Positions 8,291 to 15,545 of a stretch of 64,000 bases of DNA are shown one piece after another. A program made the position numbers and the translations under genes. Numbering within the stretch: the first letter of the stretch is position 1; every line of letters begins with the position of its first letter. Below the pieces are notes generated by a model. That model was not told where the DNA came from. It worked only from the letters and a program-made list of their open reading frames with translations, and did no database searches. The DNA comes from Psychromonas sp. CNPT3 (GTDB lineage: Bacteria; Pseudomonadota; Gammaproteobacteria; Enterobacterales; Psychromonadaceae), in contig NC_020802.1 in NCBI RefSeq assembly GCF_000153405.2, positions 1,073,883 through 1,137,882 on the forward strand, given 5' to 3'.

Positions 8291-8293
8291 AAA

Positions 8294-8402
8294 CGCATAA
8301 CAAGCGACTAAATGCAGATCCCGCATACAGTCGCATTTTTTGCTAAGGATGCCAGCAAAAAAAAGCGCCAGCATTAACTGGCGCTTAGTGGGACGTTATA
8401 CC
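8294..8402 (+). other. attC recombination site
   Basis: The left edge GCATAACAAGCGACTAAATGC pairs with the right edge GGCGCTTAGTGGGACGTTATAC. An extra inner hairpin (GCGCCAGCATTAACTGGCGC) makes the right arm longer than usual. Confidence 0.8.
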
Positions 8403-8417
8403 GATTTGTTATAGTAA

Positions 8418-9674
8418 TTATGCAAGAAGCCCAAGCATAGATAAAGTTTGGAAAACCACCACGCTAATAGCAAAGATAAGAACCACTAGCATGCGCAGAT
8501 GACCACCAGAAACCGCAAAATCAGTATCCGGTAGTTTCTTACGCGCCTGGTATGCCAACGCAACAGGCGTAAATAAGGCAAATACAGCAGCAGCAAAACC
8601 AGCATAACCAATCGCATAAATAAATCCATTGGGAAATAATACGCCCCCAATCATAGGTGGTAAAAAGGTTAACAGCGCTATTTTACTACGTCCGCTCAGA
8701 CTGTTATCCATTTTCAATAAATCAGTTAAAAAGTCAAACAAACCAAGTGCTACGCCTAAAAATGAAGTCGCCACAGCAAAATTGGCAAACAGTTGTAACA
8801 TGACAGCAAGTGTTGGTCCTGATCCCGTTGATTCTAACGCAGAAACCAACGCCCCCATGTTTCCACCCGCAGCCATAACTGTCGCAAAACCTTCTCTGCC
8901 AATCGCAGTAAAGCTTGCCAATAACCATACAAGGTAGATAGCTATCGCGAGCAAACTTCCGTAACGAATTGAGTTAACTACTTTCTTGCTGTCTTTTCGG
9001 TAATACTTAACAAGGCTAGGAATATTCGAGTGAAAACCGAAACAGACCATTAATGCAGGAATAGCAGCCCAGCTATACTGTAAACGTTCGCTCATTTCTG
9101 CAAAGGGCTGTAACTGTGAAAAGTCAGCATTATTCAATAAACCAAACATGGCAATACAGAAGGTGATCACCATGCCGCCAAGCATTGCAGAAGTAAAACG
9201 ATCGACTGCGCGCGTACTCAAACTAACAATGAGTCCCAGTAAAACAGCAAAAATAAAACTACTAGCTGACTGGCTAATACTAATACCTAATCCGGACTGC
9301 AAGCTATGCTCAAGCATCGAACCACCGCCTGATATATACGCATAAATCAGAATATAACTAACAAATAGTACCGATAAACCATTAATTAAACGTAGTGCTG
9401 GCGATAATAATGTCTTGGTCATGGTGTCGAAGTTCACACCATGTTTAAATTTTTGATTCGCTTCCAGTAAATATAACGCCGAGCTATACATGCAATACCA
9501 AGAGACAACAAGAAACAACACTGCCCAGCCAAACCACATATTAGAAGTAAGCACAGGCAATGAAAACATGCCGGCACCGATACTGGTACCGGTAATAATA
9601 AATATTCCACCTAAAGAAGATATTTCCTTATCTTGAGTAGATGTCGTTAACTCTTCAGTTAGTACCTCAGACAT
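8418..9674 (-). CDS. Aromatic amino acid permease (HAAAP family)
   Basis: The 418-residue protein has about 11 membrane helices. It opens with SSLGGIFIITGTSIGAGMFSLPV, the signature of the hydroxy/aromatic amino acid permease family (Mtr, TnaB, TyrP). It imports tryptophan or tyrosine by proton symport at the inner membrane. Its partner gene upstream is trpR, 4 bp away, so tryptophan is the likelier substrate. The pair is in the opposite orientation to every cassette around it. Length and motifs are normal. Whether it is Mtr, TnaB or TyrP cannot be decided by eye. Confidence 0.88.
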   Translation of the reverse strand: MSEVLTEELTTSTQDKEISSLGGIFIITGTSIGAGMFSLPVLTSNMWFGWAVLFLVVSWYCMYSSALYLLEANQKFKHGVNFDTMTKTLLSPALRLINGLSVLFVSYILIYAYISGGGSMLEHSLQSGLGISISQSASSFIFAVLLGLIVSLSTRAVDRFTSAMLGGMVITFCIAMFGLLNNADFSQLQPFAEMSERLQYSWAAIPALMVCFGFHSNIPSLVKYYRKDSKKVVNSIRYGSLLAIAIYLVWLLASFTAIGREGFATVMAAGGNMGALVSALESTGSGPTLAVMLQLFANFAVATSFLGVALGLFDFLTDLLKMDNSLSGRSKIALLTFLPPMIGGVLFPNGFIYAIGYAGFAAAVFALFTPVALAYQARKKLPDTDFAVSGGHLRMLVVLIFAISVVVFQTLSMLGLLA

Positions 9675-9678
9675 AAAT

Positions 9679-9942
9679 TTATTCCTTAATTAATAATGTT
9701 TGTAATAATTTTTTTTCAGTACTGCTCATTGATTTCAAATTATTTGAGCCACGCGTAATAGTCGCAATACTTATTGAATGTGCTTTAGCTATTTCACGTT
9801 GTGATTTTTTGCCGAGTAGCAGTTCTTTATAAACCAAGATGCGCCCGTTAATTGCATTAAGTTCTTCAGCAGAAAGCAGCAAAGGAACAAGTGTTGCTAA
9901 ATCTTCCGCTCCCCCCACATCATCCAATAATTTAGTGAACAT
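9679..9942 (-). CDS. trpR: Trp operon repressor TrpR
   Basis: The 87-residue protein matches TrpR: LVPLLLSAEELNAINGRILV, then ELLLGKKSQREIAKAHSISIATITRGSNNLK, which holds the helix-turn-helix and the near-invariant IATITRGSN. It is shorter at the N-terminus than the Escherichia coli protein (about 108 residues) but complete through the DNA-reading head. It binds operator DNA when loaded with tryptophan. It is the first gene of a two-gene operon with the permease, so the repressor probably controls both itself and transport. AGGAG stands 7 bases upstream of the ATG. Confidence 0.92.
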   Translation of the reverse strand: MFTKLLDDVGGAEDLATLVPLLLSAEELNAINGRILVYKELLLGKKSQREIAKAHSISIATITRGSNNLKSMSSTEKKLLQTLLIKE

Positions 9943-9971
9943 TTGAATCTCCTAGACACACTTTATGTAAT

Positions 9972-10012
9972 GGCGTAACAGTACAGCAGTACAGTTGATT
10001 AGATCAAGTGTT
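9972..10012 (-). promoter_or_regulatory. Promoter with candidate TrpR operator for trpR-permease
   Basis: On the minus strand TTGATC is followed after about 18 bases by TACTGT, a plausible sigma-70 promoter. The spacer and -10 contain TGTACTGCTGTACTGTTAC (plus-strand 9978-9996), with two GTACTG half-sites. TrpR operators contain GTACT-type half-sites, so autoregulation by tryptophan is likely; this is inference without a binding test. Confidence 0.5.
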
Positions 10013-10362
10013 ATTTACAAAAAATCAGCACTAGAAAGGCATAAAAGCAGGATATCCGTAAACTTTAAACTAAATCCTATCAGCCAAGTTGAACGTGCCG
10101 ATGTAGTGCTTAGCTAGATTTTGAGTGTTTTTTCTACGTTAAATGCACATAATTTTATCAAAGTAGATGTTACAAGATTGGGGGGGGGCCCAATTTCACT
10201 GATTTTATGTTCTTATCTGAAAATTAAAGCTCAAGGCTAAAGACCTGACATTCGCATGTTCCGTTTGTTTTTATTGTAAATATTTGAGGGCGTCTTTCTT
10301 GTGGAAACACGGAATTTTTCCGTCTAATAATATGTTATATGTATATGGAGTTGCTTCGTTAT
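10013..10362. other. Intergenic stretch with a nine-G run
   Basis: No gene is seen. The one striking feature is nine consecutive G at 10180-10188 followed by CCC, unusual in AT-rich DNA and prone to slippage or sequencing error. A small hairpin (ACGGA / TCCGT) lies near 10308. Confidence 0.5.
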
Positions 10363-10685
10363 ATGAAAATCCATAAAGGTGATATTGCGATAGATATGCT
10401 AGAAGATTATATTGATCTATTTAAGGCTAAGCATTTTCATTCTTGCTTACATTTGTCTGCTGCTGCATCAGAATTACTTTCAGGGTTATGCCAAATCAAT
10501 AAATTTTAAAGTGCTTAAGGAAATTTAAAATTAATGCTTAAAGACGTTTATGAGTCAGATAACAATTTTTTTATAAGTCTAAAGCCGCATTAAAAAGTTT
10601 CAATTATTCAAAGAATACTATTAAGCATATAAATGGCGAAAATGATCAATTTGCTTATATTTCAGCTGAAATGTATATTAAATAG
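10363..10685 (+). pseudogene. Decayed cassette gene of an uncharacterised family
   Basis: The ATG at 10363 opens a 48-residue frame (DMLEDYIDLFKAKHFHSCLH followed by LSAAASELLSG) that stops at 10509. A later segment in another frame (TIKHINGENDQFAYISAE, to the TAG at 10685) continues the same kind of helical protein. I have the impression of a small family with this two-part pattern in proteobacterial islands but cannot name it. The break makes it a pseudogene. It is followed by an attC right half. Confidence 0.45.
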
Positions 10686-10699
10686 TGTCAAAGAATGTT

Positions 10700-10762
10700 G
10701 CAAAAAAAATAAGGCGCAACTAATGTGCCCGTATTGCTTACTGTTTATGTGGGCGTTCGGTG
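10700..10762 (+). other. Degenerate attC remnant
   Basis: AAGGCGCAACTAATGTGCCCG and the right end TTTATGTGGGCGTTCGG look like the right arm and core of an attC. The left arm is eroded, and the core is CGTTCGG rather than CGTTATR. Confidence 0.45.
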
Positions 10763-10779
10763 CCCAAAAGGCTGGTAAC

Positions 10780-11610
10780 ATGAAAATAATTTTTATACTA
10801 ATTTATATGTCATGGGTGATGGCAATCAGTGGCTGTACAAAGGACACTCGATTGGATCCTGATGTAGCAGCAATCACAGTGGGTGACTGGTATCGGCCTG
10901 CGGTACTCGTTACATGGCAATGGCAACTAACAGATCGCATTAATACTTCATATTCGGTTGAAATATATGATGTTGACCTTTTCAATACCCCTTTATCAAC
11001 AGTTCAAAAACTTCAAGCATCAGGGAAAAAAGTTATATGTTATTTCTCTGCAGGTTCGTATGAAAATTTTCGTGAAGATAAAGGCCTTTTTCTCTCTGAA
11101 GGGCTAGGGAATACTCTTGACGGCTGGGAGAATGAGCGTTGGTTGGATATTCGCTTATCCAATGTCCATACTATTATGAAATTTCGTTTAGATTTAGCCA
11201 AAGAAAAAGGATGTGATGGGGTTGAACCTGACAATATGGATGGGTACACCAACAACTCAGGTTTCAATTTAACTGCCGCAGATCAGCTAGCATATAATAA
11301 ATTTATTGCTAATGAGGCACATAAAAGAGAATTGTCTGTTGGTTTAAAGAACGATCTTGATCAAATTATAGAGCTTGTAGACTATTATGATTTCTCTGTA
11401 AATGAGCAATGCTTTGAATTCGAGGAGTGCTACACACTCTTGCCATTTATAAACAATGACAAGCCGGTCTTGAATGCTGAGTACTTAAAAAAATATATGG
11501 CTGATGAATTAGAGAGAAGTGCTCTATGTACTGAATCAGTGAACAATCAATTTAGTACACTAATTCTACCACTAAATTTAGATGATGAATTCAGGTTTAG
11601 TTGTCTATAA
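10780..11610 (+). CDS. Secreted lipoprotein glycoside hydrolase, GH114 family
   Basis: From the ATG at 10780 the 276-residue product starts with a lipoprotein signal (MAISGC, acylated Cys at residue 19). The domain follows the endo-alpha-1,4-polygalactosaminidase pattern (GH114): TWQWQLTDRIN, KVICYFSAGSYENFR, ERWLDIRLSNV, GCDGVEPDNMDGY, and LKNDLDQI with VNEQCFEFEEC. It probably cleaves galactosamine-containing polysaccharide, such as biofilm matrix or a rival's surface polymer, from the periplasm or outer membrane. The frame is open upstream to 10633, but those residues are attC-derived. No clear attC separates it from the next gene, so the two may share one cassette. Confidence 0.85.
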   Translation: MKIIFILIYMSWVMAISGCTKDTRLDPDVAAITVGDWYRPAVLVTWQWQLTDRINTSYSVEIYDVDLFNTPLSTVQKLQASGKKVICYFSAGSYENFREDKGLFLSEGLGNTLDGWENERWLDIRLSNVHTIMKFRLDLAKEKGCDGVEPDNMDGYTNNSGFNLTAADQLAYNKFIANEAHKRELSVGLKNDLDQIIELVDYYDFSVNEQCFEFEECYTLLPFINNDKPVLNAEYLKKYMADELERSALCTESVNNQFSTLILPLNLDDEFRFSCL

Positions 11611-11637
11611 ACACCTAACATTATTATGAGGTTACCA

Positions 11638-12036
11638 ATGAAAGAAATAATTCGAATTAATCATGTTGGCTTAAGAGTAAAGAATTTAGATTGCACACGC
11701 GTGTTTTATGAAAAACTAGGTTTTGTATTTTTAGTGGGTCCAGTTGGGCCAGAGCCTGTTGCTATAATGGAACATCCTTCGGGAATAAATATAAATTTCA
11801 TTCTCAATGCAAATACCGATGACGCTGAAAATATTCTCATGGATATTCCCCAAAAGTATACGGGTTATACTCATATAGCACTGCAAGTATCTGACTCAAT
11901 ATCCGCCGCTAATACGGTTGAAGGTTTGGGTCTGATTATTACTGAAAAAGTAGAATATGAAGGTGCAAAATTCTTTTTTATTAGAGATCCTGACGGCAAT
12001 GTCATTGAGTTTCATCAGCCTGCCGTCAACGAATAA
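11638..12036 (+). CDS. VOC family (glyoxalase/bleomycin resistance-like) protein
   Basis: The 132-residue product has the two beta-alpha-beta-beta-beta modules of the vicinal oxygen chelate superfamily: IIRINHVGLRVKNLDCTRVF with FYEKLGF, then YTHIALQVSDSISAAN, and the closing FIRDPDGNVIEFHQP. Likely metal ligands are the His in NHVGL, the His in THIAL and the Glu in VIEFH. The ATG at 11638 is preferred over the one at 11626 because GAGG precedes it by 7 bases. The substrate is unknown; relatives include glyoxalase I, dioxygenases and fosfomycin or bleomycin resistance proteins. Confidence 0.85.
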   Translation: MKEIIRINHVGLRVKNLDCTRVFYEKLGFVFLVGPVGPEPVAIMEHPSGININFILNANTDDAENILMDIPQKYTGYTHIALQVSDSISAANTVEGLGLIITEKVEYEGAKFFFIRDPDGNVIEFHQPAVNE

Positions 12037-12113
12037 GTTGATGAACTGATGCGCTGTTTTCGTTACGATGAAGTCTAGCGTTCGGTTTTTAGCCCGTTAA
12101 TAAAGCGTAATAA
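12026..12113 (+). other. Degenerate attC
   Basis: The arms GATGCGCTG...AGCGTTCGG and AACTGATG / CCCGTTAATAAAGCG still pair weakly, but the core reads GCGTAAT, so the GTT triplet that integrase cuts is lost. The site is probably not recombinogenic. Confidence 0.5.
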
Positions 12114-12163
12114 CACTTAAATTTTTTCATCATAATTAACCTTAAAAAATAGAGTATTAATAT

Positions 12164-12553
12164 ATGTTTAGTCATGTAATGTTAGGAACTGATAATGTTG
12201 AAGAGTCAAAGAAATTTTATGACTCTATTATGAAGGTTTTAGGATATAGCGAGGGAGTAATAGATCCTAAAGGACGTTGTATGTATCGAAGTGAGTCTGC
12301 TGTGTTTTTATTAACTAAACCTATTAATGGAGAACTCGCTAGCCATGGAAACGGTATGACAATAGGGTTCTCGGCTTCAACGCCTGAGCTTGTAGATAGG
12401 TGGCATGAAACGGGCGTTAATAACGGAGGAACAACGTGTGAAGAGCCCCCTGGCATTCGAGGCTCTGGAGCAAGGAAATTATATTTAGCATATTTACGAG
12501 ATCCATCCGGTAATAAAATATGTGCGACCCATATTATTATTAATGAAAGCTGA
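12164..12553 (+). CDS. VOC family protein
   Basis: The 129-residue product begins MFSHVMLGTDNVEESKKFYD, the typical start of a VOC domain, and ends with LAYLRDPSGNKICATH, the closing strand. Between them lie the second-module elements MTIGFSASTPELVDRWHE and a glycine-rich PPGIRGSG loop. This layout is close to the common YaeR/BphC-like VOC proteins of unknown substrate. The first His (FSHVML) and last His (CATH) are possible metal ligands. It is a single-gene cassette. Confidence 0.85.
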   Translation: MFSHVMLGTDNVEESKKFYDSIMKVLGYSEGVIDPKGRCMYRSESAVFLLTKPINGELASHGNGMTIGFSASTPELVDRWHETGVNNGGTTCEEPPGIRGSGARKLYLAYLRDPSGNKICATHIIINES

Positions 12554-12558
12554 TCTTG

Positions 12559-12668
12559 TTATAGCAAGCTGTTAAACGCAGACGTGTAAACGGTTGCCAA
12601 TATTTTTGCAAAAGAGAAAGTACGCAAAAATACTAGCAACCTATACGGCGGTTAACAGGGTGTTATAC
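12559..12668 (+). other. attC recombination site with altered left edge
   Basis: The left edge TATAGCAAGCTGTTAAACGCA (expected TATAACAAG) pairs with the right edge ACGGCGGTTAACAGGGTGTTATAC. The TTTTTGCAAAAGAG loop is of the same type as in other sites here. Confidence 0.75.
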
Positions 12669-12683
12669 CAAAAGGTGATATTA

Positions 12684-13295
12684 ATGGAAAATTACATTTT
12701 ATTTATCGCTATTGCTTCGGCAACTATTTTAAGCCCAGGGCCTGGCGTTGTTTTTACGATAACAAATTCAATCAAAGATGGATTTTTAGGGGCTATTTCG
12801 GGCGTATTGGGTGTGGCTATTGGGATGCTCTGTATCGCTGCAATATCTGCGACTAGCCTTGCCACAATCCTTTCTACTTCTGCTTTCGCTTTTACTATTT
12901 TAAAATATATCGGTTCAGCCTACCTTATCTATTTGGGTATCAAAATGTGGCGATCTTCTTCAAACTTTAGTATCAGCAATAACAACCATGCTAAAAGTAA
13001 CAAGAAAAAATTTACTGAAGGATTTTTTATTACATTATTGAATCCAAAGGCTATTTTCTTTTTTATGGCGCTTTTTCCTCACTTCATAAATCCCAATGAA
13101 GCCTATATATTTCAGTTTCTCTTATTAGCGATAACATTTAGCGTGTTAGTGGTAATCATTCACTTTAGCTATTCATTTTTTGCTAAATCTGCAAGGTCTA
13201 AGTTATCAACGCCAAAAGGAAGCCGCGTATTAAGCAAAACGAGTGGTACCTTTTACATGCTTTTTGGTGCTGGACTCGCCATAGCGAATAAATAG
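12684..13295 (+). CDS. LysE/RhtB family amino acid exporter
   Basis: The 203-residue integral membrane protein has about six helices. It carries ATILSPGPGVVFTITNSI, the SPGP loop of the LysE/RhtB family, and EGFFITLLNPKAIFFFMALFP, the second family motif. It probably exports an amino acid or related metabolite across the inner membrane. The start is the ATG at 12684, preceded by AAAGGTG; upstream frame extension reads through attC DNA. It is one of two LysE family genes in the array (the other starts at 18600), and they are not close copies. Confidence 0.85.
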   Translation: MENYILFIAIASATILSPGPGVVFTITNSIKDGFLGAISGVLGVAIGMLCIAAISATSLATILSTSAFAFTILKYIGSAYLIYLGIKMWRSSSNFSISNNNHAKSNKKKFTEGFFITLLNPKAIFFFMALFPHFINPNEAYIFQFLLLAITFSVLVVIIHFSYSFFAKSARSKLSTPKGSRVLSKTSGTFYMLFGAGLAIANK

Positions 13296-13296
13296 G

Positions 13297-13390
13297 TACA
13301 ACAAGGTAATTAAACGCAATTAACACAGTAGGTTTTGTGTCGACCCACATTTTAACCCACGGTTTGAGTGCGCTTATTGCAGCATTATAC
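13297..13390 (+). other. attC with mutated core
   Basis: The left edge CAACAAGGTAATTAAACGC and arms ACAGTAGGTT / AACCCACGGTTTGAG match the array type. The core reads GCATTATAC where active sites read GCGTTATAC. Loss of the G at the crossover should impair cutting. Confidence 0.7.
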
Positions 13391-13407
13391 TGAAGAGAGT
13401 CTATTCT

Positions 13408-13983
13408 ATGCATGAACCCAACCCATTTAGGATCATGAGATTTGCAACATCGAAAGATCTCAGTGAGTGGCTCAAGAATAATCACGCTACGGAAAGTGAA
13501 TTATGGGTAAAAATATTCAAGAAAAAAACTGGAATTCAAAGTGTTACTTGGAATGAGATAGTAATAGAGGTTTTATGCTGGGGTTGGATTGATGGTGTAA
13601 AAAAATCAATTGATGATCAAGCCTATTTTCAGCGCATAACGCCAAGAACAGCACGAAGTAACTGGTCGAAAAGGAACACTGAACATGTAGAACGTTTGAT
13701 AAGAGAAGGCCGGATGCAGGGATCTGGGTTTGTGCATGTTCGTGCAGCGAAAGCTGACGGGCGTTGGAAAAATGCTTATGTTGTAAGCGAAATGGAAGTG
13801 CCCATAGATTTCTTAGCTGCATTGGAAAATCAGCCGAAAGGAAAACAGTTTTTTGAAAAACTTAATAAATCAAGTCGTTATGTTATAGCTTACGGATTAA
13901 CAAGTGCAAAAAAACCTGAAACCCGAGAAAGGCGATTTGTTAAGTACATGGCGATGCTTGTTCATGAGGAAAAGCCTAAATAA
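13408..13983 (+). CDS. YdeI/OmpD-associated (OmdA) family protein
   Basis: This 191-residue protein follows the YdeI/OmdA family: FATSKDLSEWLKNNH near the start, LWVKIFKKKTGIQSVTWNE, CWGWIDGVKKSIDD, YFQRITPRTARSNWSKRN, then SSRYVIAYGLTSAKKPETRERR at the end. The family is cytoplasmic and linked in enterobacteria to tolerance of cationic peptides and bacteriocins; the molecular function is unresolved. The length is normal. It is a single-gene cassette, and such genes are common cassette cargo. Confidence 0.85.
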   Translation: MHEPNPFRIMRFATSKDLSEWLKNNHATESELWVKIFKKKTGIQSVTWNEIVIEVLCWGWIDGVKKSIDDQAYFQRITPRTARSNWSKRNTEHVERLIREGRMQGSGFVHVRAAKADGRWKNAYVVSEMEVPIDFLAALENQPKGKQFFEKLNKSSRYVIAYGLTSAKKPETRERRFVKYMAMLVHEEKPK

Positions 13984-13991
13984 GAGGCCTT

Positions 13992-14086
13992 CGTTATAAG
14001 AAATGACTCAAAGGGTGCTAAACAGTTGCCTAGCTTCGTTTCTCTCAATTTTAATTAACTATTTTTCACCTGTTATCTAGGTGTTC
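13992..14086 (+). other. Degenerate attC
   Basis: Arms ACAGTTGCCTAG / TTAACTATTTTTCACC and the right end CTAGGTGTTCTG can be aligned to the array attC type, but the left edge reads GTTATAAG and the core GGTGTTCTG is altered. Confidence 0.55.
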
Positions 14087-14104
14087 TGCTCTCAAGGAAA
14101 TTTT

Positions 14105-14428
14105 ATGATTTATTCAACAACGGAAACCATTCCAGGAAAAGAAATCACCGAAATATTAGGTGTTGTAACGGGTAACGTAGTGCAATCGAAACATATAGGC
14201 CGTGACATTATGGCAAGTTTAAAAAGTATTATTGGTGGTGAAATCCGAGGCTATACAGAAATGTTAACCGAGGCGAGAGATATTGCTGTTCAACGTTTAA
14301 TTGAAAATGCCAATCAAAAAGGTGCTGATGCTGTTGTTGGAATTCGCTTTACCACAAGTGCGATCATGGATGGCTCTTGTGAGTTAATGGTTTTCGGCAC
14401 GGCTGTTAAATTAAGAACGAACGCATAA
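14105..14428 (+). CDS. YbjQ family (DUF74) protein, copy 1
   Basis: The 107-residue product matches the YbjQ/UPF0145 family: strand IPGKEITEILGVVTGNVVQSK, helix GEIRGYTEMLTEARDIAVQRL, and NQKGADAVVGIRFTTSAIMDGS. These proteins form pentameric beta-rich rings of unknown function. The start is the ATG at 14105 with CAAGGAAA upstream. The product is identical to the one encoded at 19305. Confidence 0.88.
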   Translation: MIYSTTETIPGKEITEILGVVTGNVVQSKHIGRDIMASLKSIIGGEIRGYTEMLTEARDIAVQRLIENANQKGADAVVGIRFTTSAIMDGSCELMVFGTAVKLRTNA

Positions 14429-14493
14429 CTGTTGGCGGCGTTCATTCTTTGTTAGTTTAGCCAACAATTATTCGCCACTTATGGGGCGTTATA
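14422..14493 (+). other. Short attC site, copy 1
   Basis: CGCATAACTGTTGGCGGCG pairs with GCCAACAATTATTCGCCAC and the end GGGGCGTTATAT. At about 70 bp it is shorter than its neighbours, with a minimal variable loop. Confidence 0.8.
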
Positions 14494-14511
14494 TCATTCG
14501 GAGTATTAACT

Positions 14512-14892
14512 ATGAGTCCTATTAAACATGGATTATCTATTGGTATTGAACGAGTTGGTGAAAATTTATTTCTTTCGTTAAAAGGTGTCGGGAAGCTTAC
14601 GCATGCAGACTATGAAATATTTACACCTTTGATAGATTCAGCTTTAGCTTCAGTAAAGGAGCCCAAAGTGGATGTGTTAATAGACGGTACGGAATTAGAG
14701 GGCTGGGAGTTAAGGGCTGCTTGGGATGATTTTAAGCTCGGCCTTAAACATAACAATGAGTTCAACAAGATAGCAATATACGGAAATAAAAACTGGCAAG
14801 AAATAGCAGCTAAAGTCGGTTCTTGGTTTCTGTCCGGTGAAGTTAAGTATTTTGAAAACCTAACGAATGCCACGTTGTGGTTGAAAAAATAA
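14512..14892 (+). CDS. SpoIIAA-like (STAS superfamily) protein, copy 1
   Basis: The 126-residue product fits the SpoIIAA-like family: LSIGIERVGENLFLSLKGVG, then DVLIDGTELEGWELRAAWDDF, IAIYGNKNWQEIAAKVGSWF, and a terminal strand VKYFENLTNATLWLKK. This is the fold of STAS-type proteins that bind lipids or act as regulatory partners; no phosphorylatable Ser is obvious. It is cytoplasmic. The protein is identical to that of the copy at 19712, the DNA differing by one silent base. Confidence 0.8.
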   Translation: MSPIKHGLSIGIERVGENLFLSLKGVGKLTHADYEIFTPLIDSALASVKEPKVDVLIDGTELEGWELRAAWDDFKLGLKHNNEFNKIAIYGNKNWQEIAAKVGSWFLSGEVKYFENLTNATLWLKK

Positions 14893-14980
14893 TAAAAGTA
14901 GGACTATTAAGCATTGGCTCGGTTCCGCTTCGCTTCTTATTTTTACCAATAATTAAAAACCTCTTAATGGGGCATTAGAC
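14893..14980 (+). other. attC with mutated core
   Basis: Arms GACTATTAAGCATTGGC and ACCAATAATTAAAAACCTCTTAATGG pair; the core reads GCATTAGAC instead of GCGTTAGAC. The left edge lacks the usual TAACAAG. It differs from the sequence that follows the second copy of this block. Confidence 0.6.
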
Positions 14981-15028
14981 TTGCAATGGTCTAACATTTT
15001 TAAAAACGAGTTGTTTAGGAGAAATAAT

Positions 15029-15448
15029 ATGAAATATTTAACGCTATTAATTGGCTTGTTAACAATATCTTCTTTTTCTTATGGTGCAGGATTGCCCATA
15101 TCAACATCACCTGATGGTGCAAGTGTTTATATAATATCCCCTGAAAATGGTGAAATAGTTGGTGAATTGTTGACAGTTAAATTTGGCTTGCAAGGCATGG
15201 GGATATCTCCAGCAGGTTTAGATAAAGCAAACACAGGGCATCATCATTTAATAATAGATGGCAAAAAACTTCCTGATTTTGATAAAGCTATGGGAAGTGA
15301 AGTTGTGCATTTTGGTGGAGGACAGACCCAAAAAACTATTAAACTATCAAAAGGAAAACACACATTACAGTTAATTTTAGGAAACTATTTACACGTTCCT
15401 CATAACCCTCCAGTTGTATCAGAAAAAATAACTGTTTATGTAAAATAG
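15029..15448 (+). CDS. Exported DUF4399 protein
   Basis: The 139-residue product starts with a signal peptide (MKYLTLLIGLLTISSFSYG, cleavage near residue 19). The DUF4399 domain is clear: VKFGLQGMGISPAG, NTGHHHLIIDGK, VVHFGGGQTQKTIKLSKGKH, LQLILGNYLHVPHNPPVVSE. The His cluster suggests metal binding, but the role is unknown. It is probably periplasmic. TTAGGAG precedes the ATG; the frame upstream of that is attC-derived. It is a complete cassette with one of the shortest attC sites. Confidence 0.88.
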   Translation: MKYLTLLIGLLTISSFSYGAGLPISTSPDGASVYIISPENGEIVGELLTVKFGLQGMGISPAGLDKANTGHHHLIIDGKKLPDFDKAMGSEVVHFGGGQTQKTIKLSKGKHTLQLILGNYLHVPHNPPVVSEKITVYVK

Positions 15449-15508
15449 TATAACAAATCATTCCAGCGGACTGTGATCCGCCAGTTCGCTGAATTCAAGC
15501 GTTATGCT
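15449..15508 (+). other. Short attC site
   Basis: TATAACAAATCATTCCAGCGG is separated by a small loop from CCGCCAGTTCGCTGAATTCA and the core AGCGTTATGC. At about 60 bp it resembles the compact attC of mobile integron cassettes rather than the long array type, which hints that this cassette arrived from elsewhere. Confidence 0.8.
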
Positions 15509-15545
15509 TTCAGTGGGCACTAATATTTATCGATGTTGAGGTTTT

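Larger units (their letters stand above)
14087..14894 (+). repeat. 808-bp duplicated cassette block, copy 1
   Basis: This block is identical to 19287-20094 except for one base (C at 14871, A at 20071, a silent GCC/GCA change). It holds two genes and the attC between them. The left boundary lies next to the attC GTT core (14083-14085), where one flanking base also differs. The right boundary is just after the second gene's stop codon. Confidence 0.95.
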
